Shown here: positions 42,003-51,399 of the stretch, piece by piece
How the letters are laid out: the number at the start of each line of letters is the position of its first letter
Position numbering within the stretch: the first letter of the stretch is position 1
Assembly (NCBI GenBank): GCA_002337125.1
Contig: DDFJ01000004.1
Span: 1,415,889 to 1,479,888, forward strand
Source: Chitinophagaceae bacterium UBA1931
GTDB lineage: Bacteria > Bacteroidota > Bacteroidia > Chitinophagales > Chitinophagaceae
DNA length: 64,000 nucleotides
Reading direction: 5' to 3'
Made by a program: the position numbers and the translations under genes
The notes under the pieces: model-generated
Database searches by the model: none
What the model saw: only the letters and a program-made list of their open reading frames with translations
What the model was told of the DNA's origin: nothing

Positions 42003-43346
42003 TCAACGCAAAATCATTTGCCTGTCGGCATCAAGGCGAATCATGATAAAAATGAGGATGGTGAATGTAACCAATGACGAACCGCCATAGCTTAATAAAG
42101 GCAGCGTAATACCAATTACAGGCATTAAACCAATCGTCATGCAGATATTGATAAATACGTGAAAGAACAGGATTGAAGCAACACTATATGCATACACCCG
42201 TGAAAAAACACTTCGCTGCCGCTCGGCTAATGCAATAATGCGGAAGATGAGGAAGAAATATAAACCCAGCAGTAATGCACTGCCCCAGAATCCAAAACTT
42301 TCAGCAATGGCAGTAAAAATAAAATCGGTATGCTGCTCAGGAACAAAATCACCCTGCGTTGTAACTCCCTTCAGAAATCCTTTGCCCGCAAATCCACCTG
42401 AGCCAATGGCAATCTTTGATTGCTTTACATTATAGGTATAATCTTTTTTCTTACCGGTAGCTTTCTCTTTTTCAAACAGGGCAATGCGGTCGGCCGATTT
42501 TGGTTCGTAGGTTTTACCAAACATGCTTAACACACGTTCAGACTGGTAAGGTTTCAGAACTTTATCGAAAACAATATTGTCAACAAAATATTTGAACCCA
42601 ACACAACTACCTCCAAGTAGTAAAATAAAAAATAGCAATACAAAATTGCGCCTGATTAACCGCCACAAATAAAAAATTGCAATGAAAGCAATTACTCCAA
42701 TCATTATGGCATAAACGGGAAACGAAAGTAAAATAGCTGTAACAAATAATACTACAATTGAAAATCCAACAATCAGGTACCAGGCAGGTAAGCCTTCCCT
42801 GTACATAACCAGGAAGAATGAAAAATAAACCAATGCAAGACCGGTTTCTTTTTGTGCAATTGAAAGTATTGCCGGCCCCAGTGTAATCGCAAATGCAATT
42901 AAATGCGACCTGAATGTTTTAAACTCCGTTTCCTGCCTGCTTAAATATTTTGCCAATGCAAGTGCTGTAAACACTTTACACAATTCAGCAGGCTGAAGAT
43001 TAAATCCGCCACCCAATGCAATCCATGATTTAGATCCGCTGATATCTTTACCAATAACAAACGTCAGCAGCATCAGCAAAATACCACCGGCATAAAGCAG
43101 GTTGGCAATAGTGGTGAAAAATTTACTGTCGATCAGTAAAATAAAAACTCCAACCAATGAACTAACGCCAATAAACAATACCTGTTTTGAATAGTTTTTC
43201 TTCAGCTCAAGCAACGATTGTGTAAATGAATCGCCCGACCGGTATTCAACAGAAAAAATAGCAATGAATCCTACCATTACTAAAGTATAATAAAGCAGTA
43301 ATGTTATTTTATCAACTCCTTTTCCTATCGTTGCTTTTTCCTGCAT
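42003..43346 (-). CDS. rodA: rod-shape glycan polymerase RodA
   Basis: The 447-residue SEDS-family membrane protein has about ten helices. The hallmark LPLLSYGGSSLVTFTI lies near residue 415, and the conserved LQPAELCKVFTALALAKYL near 117. A larger-than-usual charged insertion (about 255-315) sits in the extracytoplasmic loop region. SEDS proteins polymerise lipid II into glycan strands together with a class B PBP, here the gene just upstream. It is the last gene of the mre cluster. Confidence 0.95.
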   Translation of the reverse strand: MQEKATIGKGVDKITLLLYYTLVMVGFIAIFSVEYRSGDSFTQSLLELKKNYSKQVLFIGVSSLVGVFILLIDSKFFTTIANLLYAGGILLMLLTFVIGKDISGSKSWIALGGGFNLQPAELCKVFTALALAKYLSRQETEFKTFRSHLIAFAITLGPAILSIAQKETGLALVYFSFFLVMYREGLPAWYLIVGFSIVVLFVTAILLSFPVYAIMIGVIAFIAIFYLWRLIRRNFVLLFFILLLGGSCVGFKYFVDNIVFDKVLKPYQSERVLSMFGKTYEPKSADRIALFEKEKATGKKKDYTYNVKQSKIAIGSGGFAGKGFLKGVTTQGDFVPEQHTDFIFTAIAESFGFWGSALLLGLYFFLIFRIIALAERQRSVFSRVYAYSVASILFFHVFINICMTIGLMPVIGITLPLLSYGGSSLVTFTILIFIMIRLDADRQMILR

Positions 43347-43380
43347 GTTATTCTGATCGCATCATTTAAGAGATAAACAA

Positions 43381-45489
43381 TTAATTCTTCGAAGTATCTT
43401 TCTTAATTTTTCTTTTTTCATCGGGCAGTATAGCTGATGGTTTTATTTTCAGCGGAACACCATTACTGTCCTTATCGTTTTTAGTTGACTTTTTTGCTTC
43501 AGGTTTTAAATCGGGTTCTTCTTCTGTTTGAAGTGTGTCCTTTGTTGCTTTCCAATAAACTGTTTTCTTCAGATTGGCGGTGTCTTTTGAACGTTCAATT
43601 GAATCTCTTACCCGCAATTCTTTATAGATACGTGGAGGTATCAGGTTGAGATTAGCCATTTGTTCCAGCCTCTGCTTTCTGCCTTCAGCAATGGTATCGT
43701 TCAGGTATTTTTCAATTAAGAAGCCAACAATTGGTGCGGCATAAGTACCTCCATAACGTCCACCGTTTTCAACCACACACATAATGGCAATCCGTGGATT
43801 TTCTCTTGGTGCAAATCCGCAGAAGAAACCATGGTTGGGCTGTTTAACTCCTTTATAATAGTTTTCAACTGTACCGGTTTTACCACAAATAGTTATGCCA
43901 TCCACTTTAGCTCCCGTTCCTGTTCCTCTTTCAACCACACCCTGCATACCATTTTGCACTACTTCAAAAACTTCTTCAGGAATATCCGTTGGTTTAATCG
44001 GTTCCTGAAATTTTGTAAGCAACCCATATTTATCACCGCCTTCAATTGAATCAATGAGGTGCGGAGTTTTATACCATCCCTTGTTGGCGATATATGCCAT
44101 TTCATTGGCCACTTGTATAGGAGTAACATCCACTTCACCCTGGCCGATACTTACTGAACGGAACGTACAGAAATTCCAATGTCCCTTTCCATATACTTTA
44201 TCATAATACGCAGGAGTTGGAATATGTCCTTTTCTTTCAGTTGGAATATCAACACCGAGTTTGTGACCAAGACCAAACGCATACATGTACCTGTCCCACA
44301 CGGCAAGACTGCTGTCAACGGTTGGGTATTTAGGATTATTAATTACCCTTTGCATAACAGTTGCGAAATAGGTATTGTCGGAAATAGTAATGGCATTTTG
44401 TAAATTGAACACACCTTTATCCAAACAACCCATTGGATGACCGCCGCCACAACCATAAAAAGCGCCGGAACAGGAAACCGTAAAGTCAGTAGTAATTACA
44501 CCTTCATGCAAAGCAATTAATGCCTGCAGTGTTTTAAAAGTTGAACCGGGAGAATATGTTGCATTCACTGCACGGTTAAGCAAAGGAAGTGCAGGATCTC
44601 TGTATAATTCATTAAAATGTTTTCTTCTTTCGGAGCCCGTCAGCAAATTAGGATTGTAAGAAGGTGCACTAACCAACGCAAGGATACCACCTGTTCTTGG
44701 ATCAACCGCAACAATGGACCCGATTTTATTCTGCATTAATTTTTCACCCAGTTGCTGCAGTTCAATATCAAGTGAAGAATATAAATGATTGCCGGCTACT
44801 GCAGCAGTATCATAAGCTCCTTTTTCATACGCACCAATGGGGCGGTTGAGATTGTCTTTTAAAATGTATTGAATACCCCGCTGCCCCATCAATACTTTTT
44901 CATAACTCCTTTCAAGCCCCGTCATACCTGCATAATCGCCCATCAGGTAACCTTCTTCTGCATGTCGTTTCAGAAAGCTGGAATCCACTTCACTTAAATA
45001 TCCCATTACGTTTGCCGCAGCATTGAATGGATATAAACGGATAGGACGTTCCTGTAAAAAGAAAGCAGGTTGAAAGCGGTAAAGATTTTCATTCACCTTC
45101 GCATATTTTTCAGGCGAAAGCAATGCTTCAAAAACAGAAGACCGGTTCCTGGAGTTTTTGACAATAGCAGCAACAACCCGTTTTTTAAATTCTGCTGTAT
45201 CAATATCAAGTATGCGGCAAAGAGTAAATGTGTCAACCCCTTTCAGTTGTGATGGAGTAACCATCAAATCGTACATCGTTGTGTTATCAAGAATTGCACG
45301 ATGCTTTCTGTCGAAAATAATTCCACGGCTGGGATAAACAACTTTGCGGAGAATGGCCTGGTCGTTGGCAAGTTTTTCATACTTCGATGAAAACAGTTGC
45401 AACGTCATCAACCTTACAATAATTACGGCAAACACAACGCCGATAATTATCCGGATGGTTGTTTGTCTTGAATAATTAAAATCGGCCAT
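43381..45489 (-). CDS. mrdA: penicillin-binding protein 2 (elongasome transpeptidase)
   Basis: The 702-residue class B PBP has an N-terminal membrane anchor (about 10-30), a dimerisation domain, and a transpeptidase domain with Ser316 in PGSTFK (SxxK), a SDN motif near 373 and KTGT near 535. The C-terminal tail (about 610-702) is very rich in Lys, Asp and Glu and looks disordered. It crosslinks peptidoglycan during elongation with RodA, encoded 34 bp downstream. Confidence 0.95.
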   Translation of the reverse strand: MADFNYSRQTTIRIIIGVVFAVIIVRLMTLQLFSSKYEKLANDQAILRKVVYPSRGIIFDRKHRAILDNTTMYDLMVTPSQLKGVDTFTLCRILDIDTAEFKKRVVAAIVKNSRNRSSVFEALLSPEKYAKVNENLYRFQPAFFLQERPIRLYPFNAAANVMGYLSEVDSSFLKRHAEEGYLMGDYAGMTGLERSYEKVLMGQRGIQYILKDNLNRPIGAYEKGAYDTAAVAGNHLYSSLDIELQQLGEKLMQNKIGSIVAVDPRTGGILALVSAPSYNPNLLTGSERRKHFNELYRDPALPLLNRAVNATYSPGSTFKTLQALIALHEGVITTDFTVSCSGAFYGCGGGHPMGCLDKGVFNLQNAITISDNTYFATVMQRVINNPKYPTVDSSLAVWDRYMYAFGLGHKLGVDIPTERKGHIPTPAYYDKVYGKGHWNFCTFRSVSIGQGEVDVTPIQVANEMAYIANKGWYKTPHLIDSIEGGDKYGLLTKFQEPIKPTDIPEEVFEVVQNGMQGVVERGTGTGAKVDGITICGKTGTVENYYKGVKQPNHGFFCGFAPRENPRIAIMCVVENGGRYGGTYAAPIVGFLIEKYLNDTIAEGRKQRLEQMANLNLIPPRIYKELRVRDSIERSKDTANLKKTVYWKATKDTLQTEEEPDLKPEAKKSTKNDKDSNGVPLKIKPSAILPDEKRKIKKDTSKN

Positions 45490-45516
45490 ACTGCACTCCG
45501 TTTTTCAACTCTGTAA

Positions 45517-46047
45517 TCAGGTGTTGGTTAAGAATTTTTGTTTTCTGATAAAAATGATTTCAACAAGGGCAATCAGCAGCAGGCTTACGATTGCAGAACC
45601 AACTGTTTTCAAAACCAGGTAAACTATATTGCCAAATTGAAATGCTTCGACAGTAAATAAAACTAAATGATGAAATAAAGTAAGCAATGAAACATAGGTA
45701 ACATACTGCGTAAAGCCAATGCTGATAACTGATGGTTCACGATAGTTGAACTCAACTCCTTGCTGCGGCATCAGTAAATTAATAAGATATGGTCGCATAT
45801 AACCAATGAAAACGCAGGCAGATGCATGTAAGCCGGGCGTTTTTGTAAAGAAATCAAGACAAAGACCAGTAATGAATGAAACCAGCAACAACGAACTGCG
45901 GCCAATGTTAAATGGCAACCATAAAATAAACAGGAAATAAATATAAGGTGTGATATACTGGTGTAAAGGCGGCACTTTGTAAAGTACAAAAAACTGCACC
46001 AGGATGAAGAGCGCCAAACGGATAATATTTCGTAAGAGGTTACTCAT
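45517..46047 (-). CDS. mreD: rod shape-determining protein MreD
   Basis: The 176-residue hydrophobic protein has five or six predicted helices and the MreD-like segment PLHQYITPYIYFLFILWLPF and GLCLDFFTKTPGLHA (D-x-x-x-x-x-x-G-x-H). It overlaps the mreC stop codon by 4 bp (ATGA), implying translational coupling. It is part of the membrane complex linking MreB to wall synthesis. Confidence 0.92.
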   Translation of the reverse strand: MSNLLRNIIRLALFILVQFFVLYKVPPLHQYITPYIYFLFILWLPFNIGRSSLLLVSFITGLCLDFFTKTPGLHASACVFIGYMRPYLINLLMPQQGVEFNYREPSVISIGFTQYVTYVSLLTLFHHLVLFTVEAFQFGNIVYLVLKTVGSAIVSLLLIALVEIIFIRKQKFLTNT

Positions 46048-46892
46048 TTTTTCTTTTTCAAACGGTCTTCCAGTTCTTTTTGCTCGCTACGTTGAAGATT
46101 AGAAACAACAAACACATTCTGCAAACGGCTGAAATCATTTGCCGGACGAACCTGCAGCAGGTAGTTGTTGGTGCTTTGTTCAAGAAGTACTTTTTCAACC
46201 ACACCAATCATAATTCCGGGAGGAAAATCGGAATACTGACTCGTAAGTACAGTATCACCTTTCTGCACCTTCACACTCTTGGGAATATCTCTCAGCTGCA
46301 CCAACCTGGGATTAGCACCATCCCATTCAATACGGCCACTTTCACCCGTTTTTTTCAACCTTGCACTAATACGGCTTTGCTTGTTCAGCATACTCATCAC
46401 CGTAGAAAAGTTTTCTGTTACATCATAAACCACACCGGCAACTCCGTTTGCAGAAAGTACAACCATATTCGGCTGCACTCCCTGTGCACTTCCACGATGA
46501 ATGGTAAAGAAATTGTTTGGCTGCGAAATGGAATTGTTCACCACTTCCGCATCCATATAAAAATATTTCCGCTTGTTACCTGTTGTATCAAAAGAAACAC
46601 TGTCGGCAACAACATGACCGGAAGTATCGGGACTTTGAAAATTTTCAGCTAACCTGTTTTGTACTTCGTTTAAGCGGCGGCGGAGTTCATCATTTTCTTT
46701 TTTCAGGTGAAAATAGCTGTTCACTTTCCTGTACTGCACTTCAACACTGCCTGTAATTTCGCCGGCTACATCCATGTAAGCAGCCTGGTGAAATTTGTTA
46801 TACCTGAAAAGAAGAACCATGCTGATGGTTTCCAGTAAAAGAAACAACAACAACACTGAAAAACGCCTGATGAAAGCGAAAAGGTTCCGCAC
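46044..46892 (-). CDS. mreC: rod shape-determining protein MreC
   Basis: The 282-residue protein has one N-terminal membrane helix (about 10-28), a coiled coil (about 60-90, VNSYFHLKKENDELRRRL) and the two-barrel periplasmic domain with DAEVVNNSISQPNNFFTIHRG, AGVVYDV and the GDTVLTSQYSDFPPGIMIGVV motif near 215. It binds PBP2 and activates RodA-PBP2. It lies 48 bp after mreB. Confidence 0.94.
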   Translation of the reverse strand: MRNLFAFIRRFSVLLLFLLLETISMVLLFRYNKFHQAAYMDVAGEITGSVEVQYRKVNSYFHLKKENDELRRRLNEVQNRLAENFQSPDTSGHVVADSVSFDTTGNKRKYFYMDAEVVNNSISQPNNFFTIHRGSAQGVQPNMVVLSANGVAGVVYDVTENFSTVMSMLNKQSRISARLKKTGESGRIEWDGANPRLVQLRDIPKSVKVQKGDTVLTSQYSDFPPGIMIGVVEKVLLEQSTNNYLLQVRPANDFSRLQNVFVVSNLQRSEQKELEDRLKKKK

Positions 46893-46940
46893 TGAGTGAT
46901 GGATAGTTTATTTTGTTTCCACCGTTGAGATGCAACGCTG

Positions 46941-47969
46941 TTAGTTGCGCATCACAAACGGGTAACGATTGTAATTTTTCAATGCAATACCTGTACCTCT
47001 TACAACGCTCTTTAACGGATCGTCGGCAATATGTACGGGCAATTTGATTTTTTGATTCAAACGCTTGTCTAATCCACGAAGCAAAGCACCACCACCTGTG
47101 ATATAAATACCACGACGGTAAATATCGGCTGCCAGTTCAGGAGGAGTCATTTCAAGCGCTTTGAGAATAGCTTCTTCAATTTTGAAGATGCTTTTATCCA
47201 ACGCTTCAGCCACTTCCTGGTAGCTAACCATAATCTGCTTGGGAATACCTGTTACAAGATCACGACCATTTACCGGAATATCATCTGGTGGATTGTCAAG
47301 ATCTTTCATCGCAGAGCCAATCTGAATTTTAATTTGTTCAGCAGTACGTTCACCAATCAGCAAACTGTGATAGCGGCGCAATGCTTCCATAATATCTGCT
47401 GTGAATTCATCACCTGCAATACGGATACTCTGGTCGCACACAATACCTGCCAGAGCAATAACGGTAATACCGGTAGTACCACCACCAATATCCACAATCA
47501 TGTTACCAACAGGCTCTTCGACATCAATACCAATACCAAGTGCAGCTGCCATTGGTTCGTGCAGCAGGTAAACTTCCTGTGCTCCTGCCTGTTCAGCACT
47601 GTCTCTTACAGCTCTTTTCTCTACTTCAGTAATGCTGCTGGGTATGCAAATCATCATTCTCCACTTGGGGGTGAATAATGGCTTTTTGGTCAAAACTAAT
47701 TTAATGAGTTCACGGATCATCAGTTCAGCTGCATTAAAGTCGGCAATTACACCGTCTTTCAGCGGGCGAACTGTGCGAATGCTTTCGTGAGTTTTTTCAT
47801 GCATCATCAAAGCCTTCTTCCCAACCGCTAAAACATTCTTAGGATTGTTCCGGTCAAGTGCTACGATAGATGGTTCGTTAACAACAATCTCATCGTTATG
47901 TATAATAAGGGTATTGGCAGTACCCAGATCCATTGCTATTTCCTGGATGAAAAAATTAAAAAGTCCCAT
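46941..47969 (-). CDS. mreB: rod shape-determining actin homologue MreB
   Basis: The 342-residue actin-fold protein has phosphate loop AMDLGTANTLI near residue 12, DIGGGTTGITVIAL near 165 and the adenosine motif YITGGGALLRGLD near 290. It forms membrane filaments that guide the elongasome. It is first in mreB-mreC-mreD-mrdA-rodA, so the organism should be rod-shaped at some stage. I found no clear TAnnTTTG element in the 190 bp upstream. Confidence 0.97.
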   Translation of the reverse strand: MGLFNFFIQEIAMDLGTANTLIIHNDEIVVNEPSIVALDRNNPKNVLAVGKKALMMHEKTHESIRTVRPLKDGVIADFNAAELMIRELIKLVLTKKPLFTPKWRMMICIPSSITEVEKRAVRDSAEQAGAQEVYLLHEPMAAALGIGIDVEEPVGNMIVDIGGGTTGITVIALAGIVCDQSIRIAGDEFTADIMEALRRYHSLLIGERTAEQIKIQIGSAMKDLDNPPDDIPVNGRDLVTGIPKQIMVSYQEVAEALDKSIFKIEEAILKALEMTPPELAADIYRRGIYITGGGALLRGLDKRLNQKIKLPVHIADDPLKSVVRGTGIALKNYNRYPFVMRN

Positions 47970-48162
47970 ATGTTGTTGCTGGAAATTATTTGTTCCGGTG
48001 AGTGCAAATTTGAGTGAAAAATTTGGAATAACAACACGAAAACCATGCCTGCAAAAAGATTTTTACAGATTTTTTTTGAATTATTTTTTCAGACAGGCAG
48101 CTGCCTCCAAATTCAGAACAACAAAGGGTTTGCGGAAAACAGAAAAACTTCGGTTACATATC

Positions 48163-49473
48163 TCAGTTAGTATCAGGAAATTCATACCCGATATCTTTCC
48201 TGAAATACATATCTCTGAAACTGATGCCGCTTAAAACCTGTTTTGATTTAATTACACAATCCTGCACACTGTTGCCGAAAGATGTAACGGTCAGAACCCT
48301 TCCGCCACTTGTTACAATTTCGTCGTTTTCGGCTTTTGTACCTGCATGGAAAATCAAAGAATCGCTTCCCGTATTTTGCTCCAAACCCTTAATGGCAAAG
48401 CCTTTCACATAATCGCCTGGATAACCGCCGCTGACCGCAACAACAGTTACAGCCGAGCGCTGATCTTTTTCGATTTTAATATCCTGCAGTTCATTTTTAG
48501 CTGTAGCCGACAACAGTTCTACAAGATCATTTTTTAAACGTGGGATGATTACTTCCGTTTCAGGATCACCCATGCGGCAATTGTATTCAATCACCAATGG
48601 TTCACCATCAACCTTAATCAATCCAATAAACACAAATCCTTTGTAGACCATTCCTTCATTGTGCAACCCATTGATTGTTGGCTTTACAATCCGCTCTTCT
48701 ACTTTTTGCATAAAAGCCGCATGTGCAAATGGAACCGGGCTTACAGCACCCATTCCACCAGTGTTTAAACCAGTATCGCCTTCACCAATCCGTTTGTAAT
48801 CTTTTGCTTCGGGCAAAATGCAGTAGTTCTTTCCATCAGTGAGCACAAACACACTTAATTCAATTCCATTTAAGAACTCTTCAATCACAACCTTTTTACC
48901 TGCATCGCCAAATTTCGACTGGTGAATCATCATATCAAATTCCGCAACAGCTTCCAGTGTGCTGTTACAAATGATGACACCCTTGCCTGCCGCCAAACCA
49001 TCGGCCTTCAAAACAACCGGTAATGGATGATTTAAAAGAAATTCTCTTCCTTCATCAAAATTATCGTTGGTAAACTCCCTGTAACCAGCGGTGGGTATAT
49101 TATGCCGCTGCATGAATGCCTTGGCAAAAGCCTTGCTGCCTTCCAGCTGGGCTGCATATTTCGACGGACCAATAACGCCTAACCATCCATCTGTAAATGC
49201 CTGGCGCTGATGTGCCTGCTCAAAATAATCGTACACTCCATTCACCAATGGGTCTTCAGGCCCTACCACTACAAGATGCACCTGCCTGCTGCGGCAAAAA
49301 TTCTCAGCTTCTGAAAAATCACTGCTACCCGTTTTAAGATTAACATTTGTACCGCATTGAGCAGTACCCGGATTACCCGGAGCGATGTAAAGATTTTCAC
49401 ACAAAGGGCTTTGAGCTAATTTCCATGCCAGCGCATGTTCACGGCCGCCGGAGCCAAGGAGTAATATATTCAT
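48163..49473 (-). CDS. purD: phosphoribosylamine-glycine ligase
   Basis: This 436-residue ATP-grasp enzyme catalyses the second step of purine synthesis, joining glycine to phosphoribosylamine. It begins MNILLLGSGGREHALAWKLA, and has the ATP-grasp block VLKADGLAAGKGV near 148, LNTGGMGAVSP near 225 and the metal motif NCRMGDPETE near 296. Normal length. A TAATTTCG -7-like element lies 17 nt upstream. It is co-oriented with the mre cluster but separated by 190 bp. Confidence 0.97.
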   Translation of the reverse strand: MNILLLGSGGREHALAWKLAQSPLCENLYIAPGNPGTAQCGTNVNLKTGSSDFSEAENFCRSRQVHLVVVGPEDPLVNGVYDYFEQAHQRQAFTDGWLGVIGPSKYAAQLEGSKAFAKAFMQRHNIPTAGYREFTNDNFDEGREFLLNHPLPVVLKADGLAAGKGVIICNSTLEAVAEFDMMIHQSKFGDAGKKVVIEEFLNGIELSVFVLTDGKNYCILPEAKDYKRIGEGDTGLNTGGMGAVSPVPFAHAAFMQKVEERIVKPTINGLHNEGMVYKGFVFIGLIKVDGEPLVIEYNCRMGDPETEVIIPRLKNDLVELLSATAKNELQDIKIEKDQRSAVTVVAVSGGYPGDYVKGFAIKGLEQNTGSDSLIFHAGTKAENDEIVTSGGRVLTVTSFGNSVQDCVIKSKQVLSGISFRDMYFRKDIGYEFPDTN

Positions 49474-49490
49474 TGATTGATTTTCTGGCC

Positions 49491-49498
49491 CGAAATTA
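49491..49498 (-). promoter_or_regulatory. -7-like element of purD
   Basis: On the minus strand this reads TAATTTCG, one mismatch to TAnnTTTG, 17 nt before the purD ATG. Confidence 0.4.
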
Positions 49499-49571
49499 AT
49501 TGATGCTGTTTAAAAAACTGTAACTGATTATAAACAGTCAACATAACTAATAAGTGTTACCATTATTTTCA

Positions 49572-49579
49572 TACTTTCG
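49572..49579 (+). promoter_or_regulatory. -7-like element of the first POT gene
   Basis: TACTTTCG, the same octamer as at the TonB receptor gene, ending 32 nt before ATG 49612. Confidence 0.4.
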
Positions 49580-49611
49580 GAACTTATCTTACTTACTACA
49601 AACTAAATTAT

Positions 49612-51330
49612 ATGAACGAAGCCGTTGCTCAAAAAGGTCACCCCAAAGGACTTTGGGTTTTATTTGGAACAGAAATGTGGGAACGTTTCAACTTTTATGG
49701 AATGCGTGCCCTGCTTACCTTGTTTCTTGTTCATTCGTTAATGATGAAGGAAGCTGATGCTTCTATAATTTATGGAGGATTTCTGGCTCTCTGTTACCTT
49801 ACCCCTCTTTTAGGTGGTTTTATCTCTGACAGATTCCTGGGAAACAGAAACTGTATCCTTATAGGTGGATCTTTAATGGCAACAGGCCAGTTACTGCTTT
49901 TTTTCAGTGCCAGTATTTTTTCAAGCAATCTTGACTTAGCCAAATCACTTATGTGGCTGGCTTTGTTTATTATCATTTTCGGGAACGGTTTCTTTAAGCC
50001 CAATATTTCTTCCATGGTGGGTAGCCTGTATCCAAAACAGGAAAAAAGCAAATTAGATTCTGCCTTTACAATTTTCTACATGGGTATTAACCTTGGAGCT
50101 TTTTTAGGACAGTTAATCTGCCCTTTACTTGGCGATGTGAAGACAATGGAAGGAATCAGGGATATTCATGCATTTAAATGGGGTTTTCTTGCAGCATCCT
50201 GTGCAATGGTTATTGGATCATTGGTATTCTTTTTCCTTAAAAACAAATATGTAAAAACTCCGGAAGGAAGAGCTATTGGCGGATTGCCCAAACACAATAC
50301 AAGCGAAGATTTTGAAGAAGGAGAATCACAAAAGGCAACATTCAGTACCAAATCGCTTATTACTGCTTTTGTACTTTTCATTTCTTTATTTTTCATCTTC
50401 CGCTACCTCCTGGTAAACGAAGTTTGGTTCAGCAGTTTAGAAGTAAGTAAACTAATCAAAGGAATTATTTATCCGATCATTTATGCTGCTGGCATTTCAT
50501 TGGCTGTATTGATCGTTTCTGATTCATCTTTAAACAAAGTTGAAAGAGACCGCATTTTTGTGATCTATATTGTATCGTTCTTTATTATATTCTTCTGGGC
50601 GGCGTTTGAACAAGCCGGTTCTTCTTTAACATTTATTGCCGACAACCAAACCGACAGGAATTTCTTAGGATGGAATATGCCACCTTCAATGGTACAGATA
50701 TTCAACGGTATTTTCGTTGTTATGCTTGCGGTTCCGTTTAGTATTTTATGGGATAAGTTACGCAGCAAAAACAGGGAGCCTATTTCCCCAATGAAACAAT
50801 CATTTGGGTTAATACTGATTGCACTCAGCTATTTTATTATTGCATATAATGTAAAAGATCTTGGTAATAATGGTTTGCTTGCCATTAAATGGTTGATCTT
50901 ATTGTATTTTATCCAAACATGCGGAGAACTTTGCTTATCTCCTATTGGACTTTCGCTTGTTGGTAAATTATCACCCAAACGTTTTTCGTCGTTATTATAT
51001 GGTGTGTTTTTCATTTCCAATGCTGCTGGCTATGCACTGGCCGGAACATTAGGTTCAATTCTTCCTGCAACAGGCGATAAGTTTAAAAAAGCTGCTGAAT
51101 TAGGTGTTGACCTTCAAAGCTTACTTGATAAAAAAATTGCAGCATCTCCTGAGCAGTTAAAATTATTAACCGACAACCATGTACCTCTCAGCTACCCAAG
51201 TTTTGCCGGAGTTACTATTCACAACCTGTTTGAATTCTTTATGGTATTTGTAGTGCTGTGTGGCATTGCTGCTGTTATTCTTTTTTCACTGACTCCATTC
51301 CTGAAAAAAATGATGCATGGCGTACGTTAG
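49612..51330 (+). CDS. POT-family proton-dependent oligopeptide transporter, copy 1
   Basis: The 572-residue major-facilitator protein has the POT signatures: EMWERFNFYGMRALLTLF near residue 20 (ExxERF), GNGFFKPNISSMVGSLY near 124 and FYMGINLGAF. An extra loop and helices in the middle make it longer than the next gene's product. It imports di- and tripeptides with protons. The second POT gene lies 69 bp downstream in the same direction. Confidence 0.94.
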   Translation: MNEAVAQKGHPKGLWVLFGTEMWERFNFYGMRALLTLFLVHSLMMKEADASIIYGGFLALCYLTPLLGGFISDRFLGNRNCILIGGSLMATGQLLLFFSASIFSSNLDLAKSLMWLALFIIIFGNGFFKPNISSMVGSLYPKQEKSKLDSAFTIFYMGINLGAFLGQLICPLLGDVKTMEGIRDIHAFKWGFLAASCAMVIGSLVFFFLKNKYVKTPEGRAIGGLPKHNTSEDFEEGESQKATFSTKSLITAFVLFISLFFIFRYLLVNEVWFSSLEVSKLIKGIIYPIIYAAGISLAVLIVSDSSLNKVERDRIFVIYIVSFFIIFFWAAFEQAGSSLTFIADNQTDRNFLGWNMPPSMVQIFNGIFVVMLAVPFSILWDKLRSKNREPISPMKQSFGLILIALSYFIIAYNVKDLGNNGLLAIKWLILLYFIQTCGELCLSPIGLSLVGKLSPKRFSSLLYGVFFISNAAGYALAGTLGSILPATGDKFKKAAELGVDLQSLLDKKIAASPEQLKLLTDNHVPLSYPSFAGVTIHNLFEFFMVFVVLCGIAAVILFSLTPFLKKMMHGVR

Positions 51331-51399
51331 TTTATACTGGAAAAAGTCAGGACCTACTGTTAACAGATAATCTTTAAAGCTTCATAAACAGCGAATATT

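Noticed and set aside
46080..46652. 190-residue open frame antisense to mreC
   Set aside because: It lies opposite conserved MreC domains and has His/Thr/Ile-rich shadow composition.
48095..48106. 12-bp perfect palindrome AGGCAGCTGCCT between purD and mreB
   Set aside because: There is no loop and no T-run on the purD strand, so it is a poor terminator. No second copy was noticed, so I could not assign a role.
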